This document shows positions 1-12,132 of a DNA stretch of 64,000 nt, in pieces. How positions within the stretch are numbered: position 1 is the first letter of the stretch; the number at the start of each line of letters is the position of its first letter. The notes under the pieces are model-generated. The model did no database searches. It saw nothing but the letters and a program-made list of their open reading frames with translations, and was not told where the DNA came from. Made by a program: the position numbers and the translations under genes. The stretch is from Vandiemenella viatica (lineage: Eukaryota; Arthropoda; Insecta; Orthoptera; Morabidae): assembly GCA_031002005.1 (NCBI GenBank), contig JARYHS010013631.1, positions 69,623,832 through 69,687,831 of the forward strand. Reading direction: 5' to 3'.

Positions 1-61
1 AAAATTATGATGTCCTCACCAACCCACTACTTGAACAGGAAAAAAGTTAAATTCAAAACCA

Positions 62-67
<6 letters not shown>

Positions 68-98
<31 letters not shown>
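68..98. repeat. poly(A) tract
   Basis: An uninterrupted run of about 31 A residues. It may be the 3' tail of a retroposed sequence inserted from the left, but no recognisable element body precedes it in the short stretch visible, so it is listed only as a homopolymer. Confidence 0.85.
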
Positions 99-103
<5 letters not shown>

Positions 104-108
104 GCAAA

Positions 109-735
109 GCATGTCCAATAGTTTAATGCTATAGAAATATTTTTTTTGGTCCAGGTACCTCTTACTAGTAACTATTCTCATCAAGTAATAGTTTTAATAT
201 TTATTGTTAATGACCACTTCTCACAAAACGAAGTAAAACATGTTAGATATTATTCCTAATATTTCCTCTTGGAGTTCTTTTTCGACACAAAGGTATGAAG
301 AATTTAAACTATAATAATAATTTTTTGGTCCAGGCACCTTTTTTTTTTTTCCTTGCAAGTACTGTAACTGCTTCCAGGCATCTACTCTGTTGTTAGAAAT
401 GTGTTATGAATTAAGAAGTAAAATATCATATAGAGAGGGCAGCACAGTCAAGACTCAGTTCCTGTAAATAAGGCCACTATCTAGGCATTGCCTTTAAATG
501 ATACCGAAAGGTTCAGGATTTGGTTAACACAGGCATAGCTGAGGTCCAGGTAGAACCTTCAAATGTGTTGTTACATCTCATAGCCTAGATATGAATATTC
601 AAGATGAAGTAAAGTGGAGAGAAGTTATTACTTATGGGGAGAATATAATGTAATGTACTGAAGAAATAAAATAAAAATGAAGCATGTCCAATAGTTTAAT
701 GCTATAAGGAATAATTTTTTGGTCCAGGTACCCTT
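109..735 (+). repeat. Dispersed direct repeats with GGTCCAGG core
   Basis: A segment of about 55 bp at 109-165 is repeated almost exactly at 682-733. Both contain the words ATGTCCAATAGTTTAATGCT and TTTTTTGGTCCAGGTACC. A third, shorter partial copy (TTTTTTGGTCCAGGCACC) lies near 320-340. The copies are in the same orientation with unrelated AT-rich sequence between them, so this looks like ends or fragments of one interspersed repeat family. No coding potential is seen. Confidence 0.6.
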
Positions 736-975
736 TTCCTTACGGAATAACTACTTCCAAGTAACTAATCTATTGTTACACACATATACAAATGTGGTTG
801 AAACAGACAGTAGAAATTGTTATATTCATGGGAAAATGATTAATAATTTTTATTTTTGCCCCAAAAGATTGCCTGATCAATAGTTTAAAATAAATGAAAC
901 TACTTAGATCAGAAAGTGTAGCTTTGACTTGGAAAGATGTAGTCAGTTACATTTTATTTTGATGTCATGGTACTG

Positions 976-1103
976 TGATGTTAGGCTAGAATGCTGTATG
1001 TATGTATGTTTACATTATTAGATATTTCAAGACAATACCGTGACAGGACTTGCATTTGTGTGGTGTTAAGCTAGAATGCTGTATGTATATATGTTTTCAT
1101 TAA
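976..1103 (+). repeat. Imperfect local duplication, about 85 bp spacing
   Basis: A segment of about 40 bp containing GCTAGAATGCTGTATGTAT occurs near 983-1018 and again near 1067-1102, each followed by a TATGTTT..CATTA stretch. The rest of 1104-1777 is AT-rich sequence in which I see no gene or repeat. Confidence 0.55.
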
Positions 1104-1777
1104 GAGAATACATGGTTTTTTTAGTTCATTTCTGTATATTGTTAGTATTAAGAAGAGAATATTTTGTAAAATGTTTTGTAAAAAATTCTAATAGGAACAG
1201 AGGAAAGAGTATCGCTGGATGCAAGGTTATTTTCTTAAGTTTACCAATGTCTTTTAAGCAAAGACATGGTGAACTTGAGGAGGCATGTGACAGAACAGGA
1301 TAATTTCATAAGAAAATCATATTTTTGTGAAATGAAATTAAACAAAAATGATATATTTACTCCTTTAGCAAGGAAATGTAAGTTGCCATGGCAATAGGAA
1401 AAGAAAAAGAGATAGCTAGAGTTTAGCGACGTACAGGCCGAAAGGTTGCTTTGTTACAAGTTCACTGCTTAAGAACCTTGCATTCTTCGGATATTTTAAA
1501 ACCGATGTAGTTCCTAGAAGAATAAGAATTGGGAACAATAAATGTTAATCTGTTAAAAGCGTAGAACTGAGTTATATTTATAATAATTATATAACAACAG
1601 GCGCGCGACATGATGTGCCTCTGCTTTTGACCACTGAATAGTAGCTATAAAATTAAGATTTCAAATTAATGAAATCTAATTAAAAAAAACTGGATATGTA
1701 AAAAAAGAATAAATAATACTAGTACCTGATGACTTATCAAAGAGAAAAACCTTCACTAGATAAAAAACCAAGTTTTA

Positions 1778-3079
1778 CACGCTGTCAAAAAAAGTATCGG
1801 GAATTGGTCAATAAAACACAAAATATTTATTATTCATACAAATTTATTGTATCGTCTTCAACTTATGTCAATGAGTGATCCAATCATCAAAATGTTTTTT
1901 AAACACTTTTTTCTGAAATCAACTCCAGTTCTTGCAGTAAAATCTTTTTTTTTTTTTTTGTCTTGTATTGACTGAAAAAGGGCCTCAAAGTGGTAATTTG
2001 ATTTTTGGAAAGAGAAAAACATCGGCTGGTGCCATATCAAATGAACACAGTGGTTGTTCGGTGGCATTTGTTGAGTTTTTTGATAGAAATCACAATGATA
2101 GCCTTGAGAGATGGTGCGATACCGTGGCTCAAAAATTACGAGTTTTTCCCCCAACAAATCTGGCCTTTTCCAACAAATTTGTTATCTTAAATGCCGCATA
2201 ACACTTGGATAATATTCTTTATTTACTGTTTGACCTCCTGGCAAGAATTCCAATTGTACAACACTGCGATAATCAAAGAAAATAGTCAAAATCAACTTGA
2301 CTTTTGTTCAACTTTGACATGGTTTTTTCCGGTTTCACCTCAGTTGGAAGATGTCATTCTGAAGCTCGTTGACTGGTTTGCACATCAAACTCGTAAACCC
2401 ATGTCTCATCACCAGTTACGGTGCGTTTTATGACTGTGGGGTCGGAACTGACTTGTTCTAGCACATATTCAGTGATCTTTATGCGATTGAGTTTTTGAAG
2501 AAAATTCAAGTCTTTCAGAAATAGTCAAGTGGCAACAGGTTTCATGCCCAAACAATCATTTACAATTATATGATTTGATTCATAGGACAGAGAAAGTTTA
2601 GTGCCTATCTCTCTCAAACCTAAATGACGATTTTCAGTCACCCTTTCCTTCACGTTAGCGATGTTAACTTCAGTTGAAGACGTTAATGGCCGACCAGAGT
2701 GAGGCAAATCTTCCATCACATCTTGACTACTTTTGAATTGACTGTGCCACTCAGATGCACGTGTTTTTGATAAAGTCGATTCATTGTAAGCCTTCTGTAA
2801 CATCTTCAGCATTTGGCACATGAAATTCCATTTGCAATAGAAAATTTGAGGTAAATTATTTGTTTGATATTTTTATCCACTGTAAAAATGGCTAAGAACA
2901 CCTGAGATGAACTGACAACAATGAGCACTGTAAAAAAAAACCAACTAAATGACATATAGCGCTTAAACTCCGCGTCAGTATATAGGACAGTTGTGCCAAT
3001 TTCGCGACAAAAAGAATTTTGACAATCCCTTTACACAGGCTTTTTAAATGATCAATTCTTGTACTTTTTTGACAAAATG
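1778..3079 (-). mobile_element. mariner element, degenerate but complete end to end
   Basis: A 1302 bp element, the usual length for mariner, is bounded by TA dinucleotides at 1776-1777 and 3080-3081. The terminal inverted repeats align for about 27 bp. The left end carries TGTCAAAAAAAGTATCGGGA, and the reverse complement of the right end carries TGTCAAAAAAGTACAAGA, followed in both by ATTGRTCA. The minus strand carries a decayed transposase. The TA duplication, the terminal repeats and the coding motifs agree, so the superfamily call is firm; the subfamily is not resolved. Confidence 0.85.
1858..2870 (-). pseudogene. mariner transposase pseudogene
   Basis: Reading the minus strand from about 2870 down, the N-terminal helix-turn-helix region is preserved (SKTRASEWHSQFK, then DLPHSGRPLTSS, near 2770-2680). 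The first catalytic Asp block GDETWVYEF lies near 2400. After that the frame is broken several times. A later piece resembling the end of the catalytic domain (the FFSFQKS..FQSIQD region near 1960-2020) is readable. The intact second DDE/D Asp block is not seen. The reading frame needs several frame changes and crosses stops, so this copy cannot make transposase. It is a relic within the 1.3 kb mariner. Confidence 0.8.
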
Positions 3080-5910
3080 TATTTCATACAACTAATACCA
3101 GCTGTAGTATTAAGTAACCAATCAACAAAATATCAACATTGCTTGGGGGGGGGGTGTGCGTCGACAATACCACATATAGATTGACAATACAGATTTCTTC
3201 AAAAGCATTAATACTAATAAATTCTATTATCAAAAACATGCAAAACCAACAAAGTTGATACATGAGATAAATTTTTAAGCTCTTCAACAAAATCTTATAC
3301 ACTGAGTTAAAAATAATATGTACTATTCCTATAATTGTTGCATTTTGAAGCAGTTCCTTCTTCAATGTTTTTGCATGAAACAAAACTTGAAAGCACTTTT
3401 AGAAAAGGCAATGAATACAGCAATGCTACCACACCTACTTCTTATTCTTGTGCAAATGTAGTTGAACGTTCCAATTTCACAAGAAGCAGTATCAAATATA
3501 CAAGCAGCACTGAATGACTAGTGCAAGAAAGTGATTTTCTGGAACTATAGGCCAACAAAAAATTAAACACAGCTGTGGATCACCATCCATAAATTACAAC
3601 ATGAAAATCTTCTGCACATATGTAGCACGTGATACTTCAGGTCAAAAATACTACTGTTTTGATAAATTGTACAATGTAACACAATTTTTTTTTAAAGATT
3701 TATCTAGGTATGTTACTTTCCTTTCCCCGTGTTATATAGTGTATACACTTACAATTCTATACTAATGTAAAACTTATACCACATAGTCTGAATTTTCACA
3801 TCCAACATTTCGGGGACTTTCATATCTTATGTTATCTCAATGATGAGTTGGACAAGAAGTAAGTTACTAAATGTAAGCTTACATAAGGTGACAAGCAGTG
3901 AAGACACGAAAGAGAGAGATACGAAAACAACATAATATGACATACTGTAGACACTTGTTCCAACATTTTTAAGCAAAAAATGAAAAATGTTACTTGTAAA
4001 CGTGTTTCATGTTCTACATCTCCACAGTCTATCTTGTCTCCTTAACCAAAGAAGCATTTCACATTACAGCAGCTCGTAAAACATTCTAAACAACAAACTC
4101 ATCACCAGATAGGCCTAAAATGCACTTCCTCAAGAAAAGTTATACAATTTGGGGAGATATATCCACCAGTCCCCTTTACTCAATTCACACATATCTTGCA
4201 AACTTAGATGTGATTAAAGGTTTTCCTGGAAAAGCCAACCTTTCTAAAACCTCTAGGCAATACCTGCTCTAAGAAACACATTTTTGGCTATAGATATTAA
4301 AACAGATGTGAGTCTAACACATTCCATAAAAAACTTTTTAAACCATTTCATTAATTTCAGATTTATATCCCAGCTGCTCCTGCTCCACTCCTTGGAAACC
4401 TAAATTTATTCAGGTCTTTTTCTGGTTATTTAACAAAGAAAGGGTGTTAGCATAAACATGTTAAGGACATTAAGGAAGACCATAACTTAATCTAACAAAA
4501 GGCACAACAGTACAAAGACACTGGGGGGGGGGGGAAATTGTGAAGCATAAAACAATGTTCTTGGCAAAAAAACCTTTACTCTGAATGGATGAAAAGGCGA
4601 GTAAGATATGGCAAATACTTGGGTGGTGAAGAATGGGACGGAGAGCCTTGTAAAGAAAGAGCTGAACCCTGGAAGCAATTTTTATTGGCTTCATATATGA
4701 TATGTGGTTTACTGTCACTCTCCCTATCCTCATTTGTATTGCCAAAAGACAACTCTGTCCCATACACATAAGAAATTAGAACAAGGAATGATGAAGAAAA
4801 TGCACTTCTTTACTTTAGAAAGCAGCATTATAACAATAAAAAGTAAATTATAACATTACATGAAGCAGAAAATATTAAAATGCAATTAGTGCTTTTTTAT
4901 GATCAGTTTTCATAAAAGCCACTATTGATGCTGTATAACATCCCAGTTGAATAACAGTTTCAATTTTTTTGATCGCTTAAAACTGTACAGTCAATAAATT
5001 ATAATTATGGTACACCAGTATTGTTATGCAAGAATCAACGCTCACTGAACAATAATTGTCAACACATTCCTTACACTTTATATCAAATTTTGTTCAGATA
5101 GTCAAAAGAAGAATTACAACTAGACTGACTTTACTGAACACATTAACTAGTGTGGAAACTGTATTTAATTAAAAGTACTTCCTCCCTGCATTGATATATT
5201 AGCATAGTAGCAGAGAGTGGAATGAGCTTTGAACTTATCATGGATATATTCAATAAAGAGCTCTTACAGAGATAAAATAATGGCAAGTAGATGAAATACA
5301 CTGAGCAGGACAAACTGCTGGATATGTATCATTGTTTTTAGACCAAAGAATTTCAGTATTATTCCCAGATAATCAGTGCATTAACTGCACAATATAACAC
5401 TGATATCCTGTTATGCTTAGTCTAGAAAGTTGAAGAAATGAAAGGTTACCCATGAACATTGGCATATACTTTATCGTAGGTTGTTTTTCTATTGTAATCA
5501 AAGCAAAGATGATGTGTGTCTCACAATGCATTTGTAAGATGTTCTTCTGTGTTGAAATTAAGATAACTTTATACCCATTTTCATTTATACAACAGCTGAT
5601 CGTATATGAAATTATATGGTTAGGAAGAGCTTTTATTTCTGTCCATGTCAGATATCCTTATTTAGGCCTAAAATTTTGAAATATGCTAAATATAAGTTCA
5701 ATATTTTTTCTGCAATGCCAACAGTGCTCAGGAATACATGTTGTTCACATGATGTAATTTATGGATGAATACTGAATTGACCACTGTGCATAATGGTGCA
5801 CACTTGGGAAGTCCTCCATGCGAACTGCACCCTCTCTGTATTCCCGCCTTTACTCTCACCTGAATCATGTCTAAGTTGAAGGTGTCATCGATGTCTACAC
5901 AAGGTCTCAC
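3080..5910. other. AT-rich stretch, probably DDAH intron 3 or downstream
   Basis: I find no convincing exon, RNA gene or full element here. Open frames at 4470-4771 exist on both strands but match nothing I recognise. Short G runs occur near 3145 and 4524. By position this is the intron after DDAH exon 3, whose splice donor is at 5909-5910, or sequence beyond it. I looked specifically for the next DDAH exon (a GLHLKS-like start and an AGPDLIA-like block) and did not see it. Confidence 0.5.
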
Positions 5911-6008
5911 CTTGACCGGTGTGCAGGGAAATTCAGGAAAAGCTGCTGCAACGGCTCTAGCCCCAGCCTCATTTGTCCACTCAGACAAACCAACAAAGAA
6001 CTCTCGGC
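5911..6008 (-). CDS. DDAH: DDAH exon 3 (dimethylarginine dimethylaminohydrolase)
   Basis: This 98-bp coding exon completes the split Gly codon from exon 2 and then encodes residues of the DDAH fold, beginning GREFFVGLSEWTNEAGA and ending in TPVK. The acceptor is TTATTTTATTAG at 6009-6010 and the donor is AAG|GTGAGA at 5909-5910. Total length (1 + 98 bases) leaves phase 0. DDAH hydrolyses asymmetric dimethylarginine and monomethylarginine to citrulline in the cytosol, relieving inhibition of nitric oxide synthase. Oddity: where vertebrate DDAH1 has the substrate-binding Arg145 (LSKRTN), this exon has Trp (LSEWTN). The exons that follow, with the catalytic His and Cys, are not visible in the window. 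Confidence 0.93.
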
Positions 6009-9000
6009 CTAATAAAATAAATATTTTATGAAACACTATTAAATGATTTAATTTTAGCAGCTATCACTAAAACTTAATACCAAAAAAAATATGTGTTATT
6101 CATTTTGTGTTAAATATAAAGTTGTATCTTATAAAATGAATACTAATATACAAACAGAAATTACTAAAAGCACAATTAAGACAAAAAAATCTCCATATAG
6201 CCAAAGTTACTTGTTGATGAAGATGGATTTGAAAATTCTGAGGAACAAATTATATAAACATGCACTATGAAGAAGCAGTTGCTTAATATACATACAATCA
6301 CAACAACAGCAAGAAGGGTAATGCTTTGAGGCAATATGAAAACAAAAAAGTTATGGAAAGTAAATCCAACATTCACCAAAGCTGATGACAATAGGGATTA
6401 GTAGAAAAAAGCGTGTGTGTGTTAGTGAAAGAGAGAAGTTGATTAAGTTTATATCGGGAGTGAATCAGGTAAAGTACACTGCAAACATGAAAAAATAAAT
6501 ACTCATGGATAGGCAACTTATAATGGCAAGGGCAGAGAAGAGCTTCAGTTCTCACCAGATACATTCAGTCTCTTGCAAGAAATCATTTGCTAATAACATT
6601 ACAGAATTAAACATTCTAAAACATTGTTCAATGAAAATGCAATGCAATGATATAAGTAATAATAACAAGAGTGTGAAAAAAATGTGTGTTTGCCCGATAC
6701 TCTAATGCCCTCTTCTAGTATTTGGAACAACCTGGCTATTATTGCAAGTGAGAACATACTGGTACAAAGTGCACATACGAAAAATCTACAGCTGTTTAGG
6801 AGTGATACCCAGACTAAAAAAGAAAACAAGCTGTGATCTGAAACCTTAAACCATGAAATGGATTTCCATGAGGAAAGTCAGATATTTTTTGGCTCAAAGT
6901 TCAGGAAAAGTTAATTTTATTTGCATACTAGAATAGAAATGATAATGCAGGATTACTGGATTTTTTTAACTGCTTAATGTCCCTCAACAGCGAGGTCTTT
7001 AGAGACGGGAAAGGATGGGGGGCAAGGAATGGGAAGGAATTCGGCCATGGCCTTTTGAAGGAAGCATCCCGGCATTTGCCTGGAGTGATTTGGGAAACCC
7101 AAATCTGGATGCCCGGACGGGGATTCGAACCACCGTCCTCCTGAATGCGAGGCCAGAACGCTAGCCGTTACACCACCACGCTCGGTGGGATTACTGGAGA
7201 TCAAGATTCTGCGAGGAATTAGTGTCATAATACTTCAGTAGTCAAACACAAGACACAACTAGAAATATTTTCCGAAGTACATTTGGCAGTCTCATATTGA
7301 TCCAGAAACAAATTACTGCTTGAAAAATTATATATCTTGCGATTGAATACAACAGTATTATGACCTCATTAGTTAATGTTATTGCAGTAGAATTGATAAT
7401 GTTGTATTGTTGTGTTTTTATGTTATTATTTTGAAATATTAGATTAATATTCTGTAATGAAGCAAAAATATAGGAATGGTTTCTTTAATTTTACCAACTT
7501 TTAAGCAACCAAATACAGTCTTGAAATTTGTAAAAAATATTTCGTGTGGAACCAATATTAATAAATGTTATACGAAAATTAGTTTAAGTTTCACCATCTG
7601 ATTCAGGATACAGGAAACTATAGGTCCCATTATAAAATGTATCAAAGTTTTGTTACAAAAGTAAATCTCTGAAAATATTCATTCAGCTTCTTTAATATTT
7701 AATCTAATAAGTTTATTATATTATTTATACCATGCCAAAATGTTAAAAGGGCTCCACAGCAATACATCGGAATCTACATTAATCACATCGCTTTGATATT
7801 TGGCACATACGTTCCTTAGGCAATAATGTTTCAATAAAAGTGTATATAGAAGCTTGCAAGCATGTAGAAAATAAGCAAAATCACTCGAAATGTGGGTAGG
7901 TGCATTATTAAGCAAGAAACACACGCTAATAGCTGTTGACATTTGTTCCACGTGTTTTTAAGTATTCATTATTGAATAAAAACAGCTTTCCACATGAAAT
8001 TTGCAGATACGTAATAAGTAGAAAATCATTAACATTTACAATTTCTCTGTGCGGGCTGACATTGTTTTTCAATGCTAAGATATATTGCATGGCAGCCTAC
8101 TTTCCAAGGCGTCTAAGTAACGAATGTTTCATACAGAGCATTTAAGTTGGTTTAATTTTTTTACTAAAAGCAGTTGTGGTTAGGTTGAAATGCAGCCTGG
8201 ACCAAGAATTAAGAGCAAAAAAAAAAAAAAAAAAACGGAATAAATATCAACATGTAATAACATATATTTCCCGGGTAACAACATGTGTGCATCTACCCAC
8301 ATCTGAAGTGATTTTACCTTATTTCCACACATTCAAAGCTTATGTTATACGCTTTTAATCAAATATTATCGCCCAAGGAATGTGTGTACCAAATTACAGA
8401 CCGATAGGACAATTTTTGTAGGTTCCAACGTATTAACGTGTTACCGTTAAAAGGCCTAATTTATTGTAATATAAATAAATCAAACTTATAATATTTTTAC
8501 ATGACAGTTAACTGTACAGTACCAAGTTACATGCCATGGAAGGAGGGAGAAGGAAAATAAACATCGATAGTGCAAGTTACAACATATTTGTCATCTGGAA
8601 TGCAAAACATTAGAATCACACGATTGTAAGAAATCACAAAAACAGTCGTATTCTCCCTCCTTAATACCTAATGCCAGGAATTTATTGTACTGTTTATAAA
8701 TTAGGTAAACCTATAAATAAAATTAATATCAAGAACTAACATTTTTCTTTCCCCCGTCCCTCCCTCCACGAAATTAACTATTCCAAGAACTGAAATGAGA
8801 GAAAACAATTTCATAGAGCAATTGTGCTTTTGTTTACTTCTACTTCTGTCATTCCAGTATATCCTCCACAAAATATTTTAATTTAGTGAGTTATGAAATA
8901 CATATATTTAAAATGTTGAGTATTATAAGAACAATATACTACAGTAACTTCTGATTCGGGGTTTCCCAAAAATATTAACAACTCCTATGCAAGGATGGAA

Positions 9001-9901
9001 ACTCTAGAAGGAATTGTCCTTTTGGCATGAAAATTTGTACACACGTACCTCAAAAAAATATTATTAAAGAATGTGTGTATTCTGTAGCCACCAAATATAA
9101 ATATACTGAGCAAACTTCACACAAAACCTGCAACAGCATTAAACAGCAGGTGAGATATTATGTAGAAATGCAGCCTGCACCAGAATGATAACAGATACAC
9201 ATTATGATTCGTAAAAAAAATTGTATTTTGTGGTGTATTCAGTCTACTTAATGTTTATCATCACTGGTGGTAATGGATGTAGTTAACTGCACATAATAGT
9301 TGTATTGTTAAAGATTGCATTTGTGTACATATAGTTGCCAGCAATTGTTTAACATTAGGGTGGTTTTTGTATGAAATTTGTGCAATAAGTATATACTTGG
9401 TGTCTATAATAATGACACATTCTCAAATAATATTGCCCAAGGAATATGAGCATAATGTTTTAGACAAAAGGGATAATTCCTCCTCATGTTTCCCACATTG
9501 TGTAGACACCAGAGTAGCTTTTGGAATGTACTACTAATATCAGTTCCCTCTGTTATACCATCAGCTATAGTAGGTAGTGACTCCTCAATCTTTCATTAAT
9601 GTAGCCTATAACCATTACCAAATAGTCTTACATCTCTGATGGCTACAACCAAACAAAATTTAATAACAAGACTGTGAAAAACAAAAATGGTATAGCATAT
9701 ACTTTGAAGTTTCTTAAAAGCTAGAATGGAAGAAAATTTTTTAGAATCTGGAAGGCTCAAAGTGGTTGTTAATTTTTGAAAATTAATCAGACAGTCATTA
9801 GCTCCAAATCATGTTGGTATCTAAAGGATACATCAATTCTAAAACTAATCGTGTGAGTTATATAGGCTTACAATACAAAATATTTGTAAAAACTTATTTA
9901 C
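6009..9901 (-). other. DDAH intron 2
   Basis: About 3.9 kb of AT-rich sequence between exons 2 and 3. It contains one SINE (6961-7187). It also has two related segments: GAAATGCAGCCTG at about 8188 and 9166, and ATTRYCGCCCAAGGAATRTG-like words at about 8366 and 9431. These suggest two eroded copies of one interspersed repeat. I see no other exon or RNA gene. Confidence 0.7.
6961..7187 (-). mobile_element. tRNA-derived SINE (family 1) with target duplication
   Basis: The tRNA-like head is at the high-coordinate end. On the minus strand it begins ACCGAGCGTGGTGGTGTAAC, which contains a pol III A box (TGGTGTAACGG), followed by a B-box region. An unrelated body with CGGCATTTGCC and CGGCCATGGCC follows. 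The 11-bp direct repeat GGATTACTGGA at 6950-6960 and 7188-7198 flanks it exactly, which shows retroposition into DDAH intron 2. This is one of at least ten family members in the window. Confidence 0.9.
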
Positions 9902-10004
9902 CTGTGAATAAAACATCACCACCATCCAACTTTGCAGATTCATCTGCTATTTCAACAATAGGAAGATCCAGTTCTTTCTTTAAAACAGCTCTTACAGTCT
10001 CCAC
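9902..10004 (-). CDS. DDAH: DDAH exon 2
   Basis: This 103-bp exon encodes 34 codons plus one base: VETVRAVLKKELDLP, then IVEIADESAK and LDGGDVLFT. The LDGGDV motif is a family hallmark, and its first Asp corresponds to human DDAH1 Asp127. The acceptor is CTGTAG at 10005-10006 and the donor is CACAG|GTAAAT at 9900-9901. The trailing G joins GC of exon 3 to form Gly. Phase fits exon 1 (ending in a whole codon) and exon 3 exactly. Intron 2, between this exon and exon 3, is about 3.9 kb and contains a SINE. Confidence 0.94.
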
Positions 10005-10674
10005 CTACAGATAATGACGCAAACAAAATAGTGTCAAACAGTGAATATATCGAGAATGAAGGAACGAAATTCAAGAATGAAATGAAAATTTGTTTCAGTA
10101 ATTTTAAAACTGATACTGAAATATAAACATCCTTTAAAAATGGTACCTAAATCGACACATAATTACGCTAAGCTCCAAACTTACTAAAATGCAAGCAATT
10201 ATGTCATTTATAAATCATAATGCGAAAATGCTTTTAGATATAAATCACTCATAACAAACCAGTTGTTAAAGTATAATGGGGATCGTACATTTTATTGTCA
10301 CTCCAAGTAACGAGGCACGAAACATAGTGTGTGACATCACCAAATGCGATAAGTTTAACAGATAGTTATGCACATGACATCACCAGCAAAGTGATGTCAT
10401 TTTGCTTGCAGCAGTTGACCTACAACAGGATTGGTCCAGCCTTAGGATATAATTATGCAATAAAACGCATAATCACTTCGCCCTACTAAACTCGCAGTGC
10501 AACTACAGGCATGCGCAATGACAGCTGCCTTACTAAACCCGGTGACCCAGATACAAAACAGTACACATAACTCGGATTCACAACGAACCTATTAATAAAT
10601 CGTAAAAACACAGTTGAACAGCAGAAAAATGCTGTTCTGCAGGTAGCCTACGCACTAGGAAGCAAATTTCTCAC
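10005..10674 (-). other. DDAH intron 1
   Basis: A 670-bp intron with consensus ends (GTGAGA at 10674 downward; CTGTAG just above exon 2). It includes a moderately GC-rich stretch near 10380-10560 with GCATGCGCAATG at 10510-10521, an NRF-1-like half palindrome. No other feature is recognised. Confidence 0.75.
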
Positions 10675-10935
10675 CTCCTTCGCACGCGTTGCCGATCCAG
10701 GTCGCGTGATAAGGGCAATACCGTTGCAAACCACGGCCGTATCTTCAACGTAGACGCACTCTGGCTGCGCTTCATCAGGCGGTAGCTCTATAACGTCAAG
10801 GCCCAGTTCTCTTAACAGTCGCACATAAGCCTCATGTTGTCTCTTTGCCTCTTCCAACTCAATTTCTGCTCGCGTCCTGAACGAGAGAGGAATCCGGCAT
10901 ACGACGGCGTGTGTATACTTGAGCGACGACGCCAT
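10675..10935 (-). CDS. DDAH: DDAH exon 1 with start codon
   Basis: Codons 1-87 of dimethylarginine dimethylaminohydrolase, starting MASSLKYTHAVVCRIP. I chose the ATG at 10935 because family similarity (THAVV near residue 8) begins right after it and its context is AAGATGG. A longer in-frame extension to about 11259 has no family similarity and is probably 5' UTR. Landmarks: ELPPDE (50-55), CVYVEDTAVVC (60-70, Glu64-Asp65 equivalent to human Glu78-Asp79), ALITRPG (74-80) and Arg84 (human Arg98). The exon ends after Glu87 at GAG|GTGAGAA, with the donor at 10673-10674. Intron 1 is 670 bp. The protein lacks a signal peptide, as expected for a cytosolic enzyme. Confidence 0.95.
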
Positions 10936-11260
10936 CTTGCTACACCGCTGTCGTCGCTGCTTCTGCCGTTGCGGCTGTCCAGGCTGGAGTGCCGGGTGAG
11001 GGGCTGCTGGGTGCAATGTGCATAATTGCCAAAGCGCCGTTGGTTCGTCCAGTCTGGAGGGCACCAATGGGTCGCCGAGTCGCCCCACCACGCAGGAGCA
11101 ACAGGCGCCAAAGGATAAACAGCGGAGCTGAGCCTCTGAAGCAAAAAAGGAACTAGCGATAGAAGTTGCTTGTAAAATGTAACAACTGTCCTTCAGTCGT
11201 GTGAAATTCCCGTTTGTTACAAAACATATCAATACCTTCAATAACCTTTCAAGAAACAAC
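10936..11260 (-). promoter_or_regulatory. Putative DDAH 5' UTR / CpG-rich promoter region
   Basis: Immediately upstream of the DDAH start codon, the sequence is markedly richer in GC and CpG than the surrounding DNA, out to about 11130. It has no obvious TATA box. Position and composition fit a 5' UTR and CpG-type promoter. The transcription start cannot be fixed from sequence alone. Confidence 0.5.
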
Positions 11261-12132
11261 CGTCGTGATTATAAAACCAATAACAAATTAATTCAAAAGT
11301 GTTTTCAGTCGTACTCGGAATTAATGTATCTCAATCAGCTAGTGAAACTCATCACATTGGCGGAAAAACTGCCTTGTATTAGATGTCATCGACTCGAGAA
11401 GAAGTCGTAACCACTATACAGAAGACTTTTCAGCTAATTTTAAATGTGGATTGTATATTGAGTTCTTAAAAAAATTTCAGAATGATATACGAGAAAAATA
11501 CGTTGAATGGAATAATTTATAAATCATATGGATTCTCACGAAGTTTTCCTACATCAGAAACTAGAACTGTCATATACATAATATGTTACTATCATATTAT
11601 CTCTTACAACAAGATTCCATTATTAATTCTGAAAGAGGCATTGAAAAACTAAACGAAGTTACATTTTTCTTGCACTTACACCATAAAATTAATTATTTGC
11701 ATTAGAAAACTCGTCAATTATTCAAGTAGGGTTCCAGGTAAAACATCTTTTTACTTTCCAACCATAAAATTATTGGTCTGAATTCAGAGGGTGAACAAGA
11801 TAGAAAATTACATAGAGCAAGATTTTCTTCTGTAGGTAATGGAATCAAGGATGGAATAAATTATCAAGGAAAGTTTACCAAAATCACTAAGAAAATTTTA
11901 AAATTATGAAAGGAAAAAGTAGATGGGTGGGGAAATTACAGTAAAAAAAATTAAGATAAAAAATCAGTAATAATAAGAAAGGAGTAGACAAAATTAGCCT
12001 CGGAGCATACGCTTCATAGTCATTAAATTAAACATTTTGTCTGTGTCAAAGATAGCGGCTTTAATTTAATGCGATGTAGGATGTGCCCTGCTGGCAACGT
12101 CCCTATACACCTACTTCCTCATTTCATGATTT
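11261..12132. other. Intergenic, nothing recognised
   Basis: AT-rich sequence upstream of DDAH. Short open frames near 11201-11410 show no known similarity. No repeat boundary is evident until the LINE 3' end near 12133. Confidence 0.5.

Noticed and set aside
4470..4771. Possible DDAH exon 4 or another host exon on either strand
   Set aside because: Neither strand shows the expected DDAH blocks or clear splice signals in phase with exon 3.
10936..11259. Extending DDAH to an upstream in-frame start at 11259
   Set aside because: The extra 108 residues have no family similarity and overlap the CpG-rich 5' region; the ATG at 10935 has good context and matches family length.
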